A stretch of 64,000 bases of DNA, taken from the NCBI GenBank assembly GCA_033439255.1, contig CM065891.1, positions 1,953,741 to 2,017,740 of the forward strand, given 5' to 3'. The stretch is from Hericium rajendrae (taxonomy: Eukaryota > Basidiomycota > Agaricomycetes > Russulales > Hericiaceae). The position numbers and the translations under genes are program-made. The notes beneath the pieces were generated by a model. It searched no databases and had not been told where the DNA came from. It saw nothing but the letters and a program-made list of their open reading frames with translations. Below are positions 32,171 to 42,155 of the stretch, piece by piece (positions within the stretch are counted from its first letter, which is position 1; each line of letters opens with the position of its first letter).

Positions 32171-32750
32171 ATCGGTGCAGTGCTTGGTGCACAACATCAA
32201 AATCTATGGTATCAAAGCGTCAGCCACACATACCTTTTGAAACTTGAAGTCGTCTATGCAAGGGTGTTATCCTAGACTTGTTGAAAAGTGTTAGTCAAGA
32301 GTATTTTAATACACTCACATTTGTTCTGAGTTATTTCCTGCTTGCCTTGGAACCGCAAAAAATGCAGACACACAGTATGAGCAGGACTTGCTTAGAGGCA
32401 CATATGTGTGCGTAACATGTCACTAGTGGTGATAGCACATTAGTAATCAAAACTGGCAGATCATATGATGAAATACAAGCCTCACATCACTTTTGAAAGA
32501 CTTTTGAGCAATGTAATGGATTAAAAAGACAGTGTCACTACAGAAAACTACAGGAGACTACGGTAGGACAAGACAAGCTATGGGACCTGAATGCAGTCAT
32601 ACAGTATGTAATAGAAGAGCTACAGGATCAGCCGGAAAACACCGGTAGCTACCATCAGTGCTTCTATATCTACATCAGTGCTTCTATAGGCACATCAATG
32701 CTTCTATAGGCACATCATCTGATTTAGTAAAACTCCGGTTTTTCCTGATG

Positions 32751-32943
32751 CAAGTCATTGGACGTTGGCCGTGAGACAGCAGCATTTGATCGAGCAATAG
32801 CTGATGGCGACACACGTCTCCCCACGTCGCCTGCAGATGGATGGAAGGAGTCCGAGGTTGTAATATCTGTTCCTGACGGAACACACAATACATTGACTTT
32901 CGCCGCAACCTACGGGCCAGACAAAAGTGGCCTAAGGCCGTAA
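32751..32943 (+). pseudogene. Plavaka-type coding fragment 3' of the insertion
   Basis: The frame that continues from 30193 after removing the insertion reads KSLDVGRETAAFDRAIADGD and then ADGWKESEVVISVPDGTHN, ending in a stop at 32943. The DGWKE-VxIxVPDG segment is a known part of Plavaka proteins after the N-terminal GPF-W-W motif. The remainder of the protein does not follow, so the gene is 3'-truncated as well as interrupted. Confidence 0.65.
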
Positions 32944-33499
32944 GTTACGGACTGGTCAAAGCCAGCTGGAATCACCGTTTTTGGTCCGTAAGCCACGAAC
33001 CAGCTGGATTTGGGAATAGACCGTAGGTTACGGGTCGGCTTGCATAGATATGTACCGCAGTTTACGGTGCAGCTCGGTCACCCATATTTAATGCCTCGCA
33101 AACTACGGCCCAGCTCAACTGGCCTCGTCCCTGTCCGGATTCACCAGCCCGGTCTCGGACCACTGCATGCACATTCGGACTCGGACTCGGACTCGGATTC
33201 GGACTTATATTATTCGGACTAGGGTTCGGATTCGGACTCGGAATTTCAGATTCTCAGATCCTTAGGCCTCGGACTTATGCTCAAATCTGGCTGCAGATTC
33301 GGATTCACTCAACGGACTTGGGCCAACCGGTTTCAGCGTGCAATGGACCGGTATACGAGAATCAGAATACAATTGTATTGTCTGCGGACTACTACTTTCT
33401 CAGCCGGACTATCCACACGATGAAGGGAACTACTGATAAACGCGCACGAGAATCCATGCCTGACTAAATAAAATGTAAATAATGAGGAACTGACTGTGA
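32944..33499. repeat. Intergenic DNA with TCGGAC microsatellite
   Basis: Repeats of (G/T)CGGACT around 33170-33245 are embedded in non-coding DNA rich in TTACGG motifs (32920-33080). No gene is visible. Confidence 0.5.
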
Positions 33500-35357
33500 C
33501 TACGCACTCTCGACCTGGATCCTTGTGACGTGTGCCACCTGGTCCTTCAACGTGTTCTGGTCCACCTGGAGGTTTCGCATCTGGCCCTGCAGCACAACGT
33601 AGTCCTCCTCCAGGCGCTGCTGCCCCAAACTGTTGTCACGTGCGTGAGTCTTGATGAGCCCTCGGAGCTTGCACACTTCCTCCTTGAGGTCATCAACCTG
33701 GCTTTGGAGAGACTGCGCCGTTGACCATGAGCGTTGTGCGAGGTCCCGAATTGAGTGCAAGCTCACATCACTGGTCAGAGTGACACGACTATTAGAGCTG
33801 TTCTTGGCGCCTGGCAATCCTCTAGCTGCAGACGGACTACCCTCTCGGTCCGGGTGATGTGGGGGCAGCGTGCGGGGTTTCTTCCCCACAGGAGGTGCAG
33901 CAGGAATTGGTTCTGCTCCATCGTCGTCCGTGACAACATATTCCGCAGACTTCGGAGGGCCTAGAAATATGGTTAATGAGCCCCCATACTCTCGGCGATG
34001 GAGTGGATTACCTTTACGTTTCCGTCCCGAGACGTTGGTAGCTCGTTCTGCCGCTTGCTCCCCGGCTTCCCGCTCCCCGCCTTCTCCGTCGGAACCTCTC
34101 TTGCCTGTTCTACGGGTCTTGCCCCGCCCACCTGCCAAGGGACACTTAGCCCGGCGTTTCCAACACCACCAGCATGCTCCATTCGAATTTTCAGACCGTA
34201 CGCATCGAGTACCCTTTCGACTACAGGGGGAACAAGGTGGGGACTGAATGAAGACTTTAGCATGCAGGAACAAACAAGAGAAAGGCAGATATGCTTACCA
34301 CTACAGGTAGGTCGTCTGGGGGCCCATCGGGCATAGGACTCCCTTTACCCTTCTTTCCCGCTCCGTTACCTGCAGGAGGATCCTGCACGTCCGGAGAGCT
34401 CTCCGCTTCGGCGTGATGGGGTCGGTCCAGTTCCTGATCCCCGGACTGCCTGCCATAACCACATCGAGCTGTTCATTATGTGCGACTTGGAGGCCAGACT
34501 GGACTGGTGGAGCCGGCGCAGTCAGGGCCAGGGTCGTTGGAGCTCCAGAGGGAATCTGGGCTGGGATGCGGCGGTCTTCTGTAAATGTGATCGAAGATCC
34601 GGATGGCCTCTGCTCGTTTCTCTCCAGAGGATCATCAGTTGTTGCGCTCTGAGTAGTGCTTAGTGGTGCCGGATGGGGTGCAGATGTGAAACCAACAGGC
34701 TTAACGGCCATTTCAGTCGTTGCTAAGATGGCATGTCCCGCGGATTGTACAGCAGGGGGTCGGATCGGTCTGCTGGTTGACGCAGCAGGTGTCTTTCCAC
34801 CGTCAACGGACTCAGCAGACCGCACAGACTCGGTAGGAAGGCGTTCTGTGGCCCCACGTGATGTTCCCAGGACTGGGGGGGAGGGGGAGGGCACGGTTGT
34901 GTTGTGATCCAAATCTTCTGAAACCCACCAACGCTCTGACAATGGAATTCTCCCCACACACTTCGACCAATCATCCCTCCCCTCCGAAAAGGAGTCCACC
35001 GTGCCCGCGAAGGTCTTCGGATCCAACAATCTCTTCGCCCTTATGAGACCAACCAAATTCCTGCCAACACTCTGGATCAGCGGGGGTAATGCGAATGTCT
35101 TGTTCTTGTCCATCCCTTTGAGCATTTGAATGATGCAAGACGCTGTGTCCTAACAACATGACCCCAGTAAGCTAAATGTACAAGCTAAAAGCTAGAACAG
35201 AACTTACACATTCTTTCAACAATCGGCGGTGCCACCACTCCCGGCGCTTGTTCGACATCGGCTGAATCTCAATGGCCTTCTTCAAAGCGACCAGGGCACA
35301 CCCCACACGGGCCTCGTGCAATTGAAGGTTGCCGAGGAGTTCTGAAGTAGTAGTCAT
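33500..35357 (-). CDS. Zn2Cys6-like accessory protein, paralog 1
   Basis: The start at 35357 gives a 50-codon first exon (MTTTSELLGNLQ..., to 35208) matching the first exons of the genes starting at 53274 and 62327. Exon 2 starts at 35149 and contains a helical region ending SERWWVSEDL. A long Pro/Ser/Thr-rich stretch follows with at least one more intron. The last exon has CSPCSRKGTRC and CWWCWKRRAKC separated by nine residues, i.e. C-x2-C-x6-C-x9-C-x2-C-x6-C. This satisfies the Zn2Cys6 spacing of fungal DNA-binding proteins. A coiled coil (about 33720-33510) closes the protein. DNA binding is inferred. Internal splice sites are only partly resolved. Confidence 0.6.
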
Positions 35358-35750
35358 ACCGGGTGGGCGAACAATGTCAACGAAGTGAGCGTGGGAGGGG
35401 GAACAGTACAACTGTGCTGGCAGACACAGCATCCGGCAATAGCCGCTGGATGGGCGATCCGAGGTGACCGTGATGCGTGACTGTGACAACATATTGGCGA
35501 CACCTCCATGCAGACCGAGAACGCCTTTACTGGGTCCCGTCTGCTTGTCCTGTTCTTGTCCTCTCAAAACAATATGTCTGACAATACCACAAAACAAACA
35601 GTCCTGAACAAGGTTAGAATGCACTTGTAAACCTGTCACTATTAGTCCACTTAAACATGTCTCTTTTTGGACTCCATTGCTCCTGCCTCCTTGTGTTGCA
35701 TGTACAGGACTCCACCCTTGCTTCGCGCCAGTCGCCAAACCGCCGGAACC

Positions 35751-36129
35751 ATGTCTCAACCGAGTCCCATCAGCCTGGACAGAATTCATCTTTTCTGTCC
35801 TCGAGCCGGAATGATTCTGATATCACCCCACCTGAGGCAAGTTTCATCATTACGCTATAGAGCCGCATCTTCATCATTGGTACAGTGGCTCCGTATTACG
35901 TCGACATTGACCCTTCCGTCAGAACCGGACAGGAAGGCCTGGCAGCACCAGGTCCTGACCGGTGAGCGCCTACCCTTCACACCGGACTCAACTGAGCAGA
36001 CCGAGCCGATTAGAAGAAATTGGCGTTTTGCGTCGCTTGATTGCGTGGAAGACGGAGGAATTGCGGGAGCTCATCGAGCTCCATATTCAATTACAGAAAA
36101 CCTCGGAGCTTTTCTATGAAGAGCAGTAG
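35751..36129 (+). CDS. Small coiled-coil protein divergent from paralog 1
   Basis: It begins MSQPSPISLDRIH about 390 bp upstream of the divergent Zn2Cys6-like gene. The end of the region, in another frame joined by an unresolved intron, encodes a strong coiled coil: LEEIGVLRRLIAWKTEELRE and further heptads to a stop at 36129. The gene at 53760-54674 occupies the same relative position and also ends in a W-initiated coiled coil. Exon structure is uncertain and function unknown. Confidence 0.35.
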
Positions 36130-36138
36130 CTAAAATAT

Positions 36139-36908
36139 TCTGGTAGACTCAGTCAACTTATTAGAAGGCTTGGACGCTATCCTTAGATTGCAATGGGACA
36201 TGCTGCGGGTCATCTTATGTCAGGGTCCTAGTCCTAGCCGGAGCTGATCCGACATGCAAACACTCCTCCGGACGGCAACTGTCTTCGGATGTAGGCCACC
36301 CCAGCATCATGTCTAGAACGACGCTCGGTAAGCGGCTTGTCCCAGAGAACCATTCTTTCGGAAGCATGGCCAGATCCGGCAGACCATTCCGGCTTTCCGG
36401 ACAGGATCCCACTGACTCAGTCACCATCTAGAACATCGCCCGAGTCCTTCGATCTGCCACGGTGTCGCATCCACCATAATGACCCAGTGGAACCGTAGAA
36501 ATTGATGCCAGAGAATTGGTTATAGAGATTGGCATAGCTAGGGAATCATACCCCGGTGCGGTACTGGTATGACTGGGGATGATATAGCTCCGTCGCACTG
36601 GATGTTTCAGTCCGGTAAGGGCGTACCTGGGAAGTGGTAATGGACATTGCAATCGCTGGGGGACAATAACCGGACCATGTACGATTTCGGATTCAAATGA
36701 TAGGATAGCGTCAACCGTCGGGTCCGAGGGAGGTGTATATCATCATTTGCATCATAAGCCAGAATGGAGGTCCTTTTGGTAACAGGGTGAATAATCACAG
36801 ATGACATTCGATCCAGCAAAATGACAAGACGACACATGAGGTACAGGTACATGCGGTCACGGAATTGCATAATGCAAGCCGGGCTCCCCTGCAACTTCCT
36901 CATCCCCC
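36139..36908. other. Intergenic region rich in TCCGG motifs
   Basis: About 770 bp between the coiled-coil gene and the stop of the F-box gene. Several short frames are present but none has a supported structure. TCCGGA and related motifs are frequent. Confidence 0.3.
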
Positions 36909-38884
36909 CTAATCCTCTGCTGTCAACGGAGACTGCACAGAGTCCCATTCCACATCCGCAAGGGTTCGCAAGGCCTCCACCTGGCTGACTGTGATTGCAC
37001 AGTTCTGCATAACGAGAGTGAGCCGTGTCCCAAGCGCTGCATGGCGATAGGCCAGGGATTGCTTGAGAATGTAGCCAACAGCGTAAGAAGGACGAGGGGC
37101 AAAGAATTCACGGTTTTCAATCCTCGGATGCTCAGTGTCAAAATCCACTTCTGAAAAATGGATTTGGGTGACATTTCTGAAGAGATGCGGGAAGTCCGGG
37201 GGTATCGTTTCTTGGACTTCATCGTGCTCTAGCTTCGGCATGTACGAGCAGGGGGCAGCAAGTGCCATGCATAATGTGCGGCCAACGTCGCCCTTGACGG
37301 ATACAGTGTGAATATTGGTGTAACTGGCAAAATGGGAGATCCAGTTGCTCGACTGCAGGTTCTCGTGGCCGGACTTGCGGGCCCAGTTTAAACCGTGATC
37401 CTTGCCGGACTCCACGATCAGGTGTCGGATGGAGACCTTAGTCTCTGGGCTTGGACAATGGTCCAAGGGCTCGAGGAGGTGCCTGTGCAATACTCCCTCA
37501 GACCTCCCGCGGGCGACATGGGCGACCACACGTGCGCACGGGATATCTGCACTGCCAGGGGGATAGTCCGTGTCTTGAGGGAGAGGGACATCGGCCCAGA
37601 AAGACAGGTCCCAGGACTCAGATGACGAGACAGGCTTGACTCGCATCATCATAGGATAAGGTGCAACATGGTTATTGAGAAAATGGGTCACGGTGGAAAA
37701 ATCGTCCACCTCAGGGGCATAGCCTAGGATGAAGACATCGCATAAGGGAGGTATGTGGACATGCTGGATGACATTGCCGATGTGGAGGAATGAGTTTGAT
37801 TCACATGTGAAGTGACGGAGACGAGTCAGTTGGACCATGGGCACGTCCGGAGGGGGTCAGGCTGGGAAGGGAAGCAGTGAGACATGAACAATGTCTCTAG
37901 TGCATACATTTGCGATAAAGCAAGGATGAGATCGAGAAAGGCCTTCTCGGGGGATGGACCAGCAGCAGGGGGTGGCTCATGCTCGGATTCAGCGTAGGGA
38001 ATGCCATCATGTTCAGAATCAATGTTCATAACGTCGGAAATTGACGTGAAGTGATTATTTATGTGCAATTTGGTGAGGTTGCGCATGAATGATGCGGACC
38101 ATGTCGGGACAAGGTAATGTAGCGTCATCATGCGGAGCGAAGGCGCTTGCTCTTCAAAGAGGTCTGCGGGGAGGATACCCACACGGCCGCTCCGTAACCG
38201 GACTGCAAGAAATACCGATTCCAAGATCGGCGCCGGATGGACCAGGGATCGAATCAGGTTGAAGGAACCTGAGATAAAGTTGACAAGGGAAAGATGGCGG
38301 ATGCGACGCATGCATTGCGCCAGGAGTGCAACGGTATGCGGGGTGGGGATGTTATGCCTCCAATATACATCCCTGTAGGACAGGGGCAGTGAGTGGGAGC
38401 GTTCCACCAGGGCTTCTCTCCAGGGCTGAGATAATCCCGTGCAAATATTTGTCCACAGGCTGCCATCCTGTAATGCGGCGACTCGGAGAAAGGTGCAGGT
38501 ATGCGTGATGTGAAGCCACCCCAGGCCTTTCATGGATGCTGGCTCGTTAGCAGCGCAGAAGTGCAAGATACGATTTTGCAATTCAATGGGGATGCAGGCA
38601 AGAGGTGATAGTGTATTTCGCTTGGTGCAGATGGCAGTGCGGTCCGTCCTCAGTCTTCGGATGACGTCCCCCATGCCATGCGGGTCGTTGCCACAGGCGC
38701 GGACAGCAACGAGCTCTCCATCTACATTTTTTATTAATTTGTCCAGCCGACGTCGCTCTCGCTCGATATCATGCGGGTCGGTGTGCGTGGGGATCCTGTA
38801 ACAGGGATGTGAGACACTACCATTCATGGACAACGGATCGAGAGCAGACTTGCATTGTACCGTCAGACATGGTGTTCTTTTCAA
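36909..38884 (-). CDS. F-box protein, paralog 1 (frameshifted)
   Basis: The N-terminal half has an Arg/Glu-rich helix, then the F-box core (LSPLACIPIELQNRILHF), then leucine-rich repeat-like beta strands to about 37850. The frame changes near 37850 and continues with QLTRLRHFTCESNSF to the stop at 36909. The shift coincides with a run of five cytosines; one more would keep the frame, as the paralog at 55687-57670 shows. F-box proteins recruit targets to SCF ubiquitin ligases. Expanded, fast-evolving F-box families are common in mushrooms. The start is unsure: the frame opens at 38884, and an upstream mini-exon starting at 38870 is an alternative. Confidence 0.65.
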
Positions 38885-39146
38885 CGCACAGATATTTGGT
38901 AACGAAGAGAGAAATGGGAATTGAGTGGAGGAGGACTAAGTACACGAAGTGTCCGGCTTACACACAAGGGAGAATAACAGTCACACTACGTTACATCGAC
39001 ATGACAGGGCTGACAGTTGCGGACCTAGAGAATCAATAACAAGCAAACAGGCGGGCATCAAAACAAGGCGTGCATCAAAACACGACGCGTATCTAATAAT
39101 GAGGATCCTCTGAAAGCCACGTGGAGCCTGCCGCGATGGATGGACC

Positions 39147-40001
39147 CTACATGACATCCTCGGCATCCGGTGCATCCGGCGGGATCGTCGTGGGCTCAGT
39201 TGGAAAGGATCTCGCTCGGGAAATGAATATCTCCTCGAGACCGGCAATGAGGTTGTCGTTGATGCCACATCGAAGTAGGTGGTCGACGACTTGGGGAGGG
39301 GTGATGTGACCACAGTCCCCGGGATAAGGACGGGGAAAGCCAAAGTCAGACCGCGGTCGCGGACGAGTCATCGCAACTTCGATCTGGGCGAATAACCCAG
39401 CGACCGAGAAAATGCTGGCCAGCTCCATCATCCAAATCATCTCGAGCACCCCATCCCCTTCGTCCCCCTCATCCGGCCCCGTCTCTACGCCGAATCGCCA
39501 TGCGCGAACGAGATGCGGTGTTACGGTATTATCGAGACCGGAAATGCCAGCCGGTGCGAGATGCGGATACGTTGTGTAGAGGTATAACCAATATTCCACG
39601 CGGTCTTGTGGTGGAAAGGATCGGGCGGACGGGGTTCCCGGAGGCATGTTGTGACGAGGGAGGTCTGGGGGGGTGGTTGAACATGGTAAGGGAAGGGAAA
39701 TGCAGAGGAGAGACTGACCGGAATTCTGAGCTAGGCCATGACGTCGGTCACGGATGAGAAGATGGAGGATGTCAATCCTGTCTTGCGCGTCGTAGAAGTT
39801 GTGGATGACAGTGCCAAGGATTTCTTTCATTTCGCCACACTGTTCGCGAAGACGGTGTACTTGGCGAGAGGCGATGGCAACTGCTTGTTCCATCTGAGAA
39901 AGTTGCTCGCGCATCCGCTCGAATGAAGGTGAACGTCGGATCCCGGTGTGAGCAGTGTGGGCAGTTGCAGATGGCGAGGAAAAGGGAGAAAGAGACGGCA
40001 T
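39147..40001 (-). CDS. Hypothetical protein with N-terminal coiled coil
   Basis: It starts MPSLSPFSS at 40001. A predicted coiled coil (SFERMREQLSQMEQAVAIAS onward) follows, then an intron-like segment near 39720-39600, then a C-terminal part with RVEYWLYLYTTYPHL and a Pro/Asp-rich tail. I do not recognise a family. It lies upstream of, and in the same orientation as, the F-box gene. The intron is inferred from a low-complexity stretch between two coding-like parts. Confidence 0.45.
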   Translation of the reverse strand: MPSLSPFSSPSATAHTAHTGIRRSPSFERMREQLSQMEQAVAIASRQVHRLREQCGEMKEILGTVIHNFYDAQDRIDILHLLIRDRRHGLAQNSGQSLLCISLPLPCSTTPPDLPRHNMPPGTPSARSFPPQDRVEYWLYLYTTYPHLAPAGISGLDNTVTPHLVRAWRFGVETGPDEGDEGDGVLEMIWMMELASIFSVAGLFAQIEVAMTRPRPRSDFGFPRPYPGDCGHITPPQVVDHLLRCGINDNLIAGLEEIFISRARSFPTEPTTIPPDAPDAEDVM

Positions 40002-40267
40002 GATCAGCACGAAGAGCGAGTGGGTTGGGAGACGGGAAGCAGCGGGTGGAAGAGATAGCAGTGAAGAGAAAGAGGAGGAACAGGGACATATTTATACTAC
40101 TCACGAGCAGGCGACTGCGAAATGACTTGAGGTCGACACCCGGAATGTCCGTCTGCAGCTTGCAGGAAGAAGGGTGCAAAGGTGTTGGAAATCCGCCCGG
40201 ACCAACAGCCCAGACGGCAATGATCTTCAACGTGAAACGTCTACATGGGACCAGTTGTCCTGAGCAA

Positions 40268-40445
40268 GAACACATGAACAGTTGTCGCCTACACACGGCG
40301 AACAAGCGCCACATAGAACAGTTGTCGCCTATACACGGCGAACAAGCGCCACATAGAACAGTTGTCGCCTAAATGCACGGCGAACAAGCGCCACATAGAC
40401 CAATTCTAGCCTATACACGGCGAATAAGCATGACGTAGACGACAC
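40268..40445. repeat. About 41-bp tandem repeat with ACGGCGAACAAGCGCCACAT core
   Basis: Four successive units each contain CGCCTA, a short variable part, and CACGGCGAACAAGCG-CACATAGA. The fourth is diverged. It lies directly upstream of the LINE relic and may mark its 5' truncation junction. Confidence 0.65.
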
Positions 40446-41430
40446 GAGGCAGACAACCTTGCTCGCATCTTTGGAGCATGTTCAGCATGCATTTTTTCGC
40501 CGCTTATTAGGTCTCTCCGCCCGGTCGACGCTCGCCTTCCTCTATACCGAGACAAGTTTGGAACCGCTGCGCTATCGCCGCGTGCAACTCCTCCTCCTCC
40601 CATTCGTTCACTACGCCTCGCTGCAGCCGCGACCGCCTCGTATGCCATGCATTCCGCGCATTTCTCCACTTGGCGGCTGATGGCGTGCCCGGATGGGCTT
40701 CAGACGTTATTTATGTCCTGCACACTCTGCCTCTCCCGGTACACGTCATGCTGTCCGTTATTGACAGCAAAGCAAATACCAGACATTCTCGCACGTGTTA
40801 CCGCTTCCATGCGCACACATTGGTCTGCTGTCATCAACGCTTCCCCTCGTGCGACGCTTTTGAATGGACGGACGGAGATTGTACATCACGGTGAGTTGCC
40901 CAGCCAGCCGGTTTTCCATTTCAGGCCTTATCTCCAGGTCCGAATCCCACCACACCGACTAGCCCTCACACGCCTCCTCTTCACCGACCACCATCTGGCT
41001 TGCAAGGACCTGCGCCGTCCTTCTGCACATCAGCCTCGCATCCTGCGATGCTGACGCCTTTGTCGCTTCTGTAAAGCAGCTGTAGAATCCCCCGAACATG
41101 CCTTGTTGGAATGCTGTGCTCACCCGTCACTTTGCTCCCTCCGCACTTCCTTCCTCGAACGTGCCTCTCAGTTCCTGGGTCCAACGCGCTCTCGTACGCT
41201 GTTCGGGTCTCACGATACACGCTCGATCACAAAGAGCCTTGTGCGCGAGCGGGGCATCCTCGACATGCTTGCGAAGTTCACCTTCGATGTGCTCGAGGTC
41301 TTTGCTGCCTCGGCCGTGTTCATTCATGCTTCTGCACAAGTTTCGCATGTGGTATGTCTCTGTTTGCTCGTGCGCTGGCCGGTCCCTCACACTCTTGTCG
41401 TGTCTCTATGGGACGTTGTCTAGGATTGAC
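40446..41430 (+). pseudogene. Non-LTR (LINE) reverse transcriptase C-terminal relic
   Basis: The first piece encodes HVQHAFFRRLLGLSARSTLA and TETSLEPLRYRRVQLLLL, the region just after the thumb in fungal LINE reverse transcriptases. A second frame continues through ALTRLLFTDHHLACKDLR. A third gives the C-terminal zinc motif CRFCKAAVESPEHALLEC, with C-x2-C-x7-H-x4-C spacing. Frame changes and an in-frame TGA before the zinc motif show decay. The catalytic domain and endonuclease are missing, as expected of a 5'-truncated insertion. Confidence 0.7.
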
Positions 41431-42155
41431 CCGGTCTCATAGCCACGAGGTTCTCGCGCGCATGGGTTTACCCTCGCGGGAGGTTTTCCTGCCGCGGGCT
41501 CATCCCCGCTCGGTACTGACCCGGTTTTGCCATGGCGTCGGTTTTGGTCTCATCTGAGGTTTTCCTTTGCATGGATCTTTCATCGGGTCGTGATTCATGT
41601 GTCTTGTGGCGGCCTGGTTTACCCACACAGGTTTTTCCCTCAAAAAGAGATTTTCCTGGTGTGGGTTTTTCATCAGTTCACCCGCTACACTGCTCTCTCT
41701 GTTCAATTCTGTGTGTTTGTCTTTTCTACTTTGTCGTCTATGTGCGTCATCCTCGACAGCGATCGGAGTAGTTACATGACTTGAGTGTACATAGCGTAGT
41801 TTGTGCCTGACTATGTAGTATGAACACCGCTCTGTTCCGGAATGGGACCACTGCGGAATAAACCTTCCTTTCTTCCTTCCTTCATCACTCAAGCCGCGGG
41901 CTGCGGCTTTGGTATGGCCATCGACCATCTCATTGTCATGAACACTGACATGTCCTGGAACTCAGAGCAGAGTGATGCGGAGCAAGCGAATCAATACCAG
42001 TGCATTGTACTCTCATGACTGTGTTATTCGAAAGTACTCTAAGCCTATGCCGTAGGAACAAATAGCACATCATCGCAGACCGGTTGCCCATGCAGTTCAC
42101 AGAAATGCAGCAGACATTGTCCAAGCACCAAAACCTGGCTCTTGGATCAGAAGGC
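41431..42155. other. Non-coding region with iterated GGTTTTYCC motifs
   Basis: Between 41470 and 41680 the motif GGTTTT(C/A)CC or GGTTTTTCC occurs repeatedly with GC-rich spacers. A CTTCCTT microsatellite lies near 41865. It could be LINE 3' sequence or an LTR fragment. No pairing LTR was found. Confidence 0.3.

Larger units (their letters stand above)
30194..32750. mobile_element. 2,557-bp CATCWG element inside the Plavaka gene
   Basis: The left end CATCTGGAAAAACAGGA matches the inverted right end CATCAGGAAAAACCGGA. CA flanks both sides (30192-30193 and 32751-32752). Removing the element and one CA restores an open Plavaka frame across the site. Ends carry repeated GAGCTACAG and CTGTAGTGAC motifs. 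The interior has a 16-bp-type minisatellite, a GA microsatellite, hairpins and degenerate repeats, but no protein gene. Same terminal type as D and X, different interior. Confidence 0.7.

Noticed and set aside
41431-41930. Solo LTR call for the GGTTTTYCC-rich region
   Set aside because: No matching partner, no clear TG...CA borders and no target duplication were seen.
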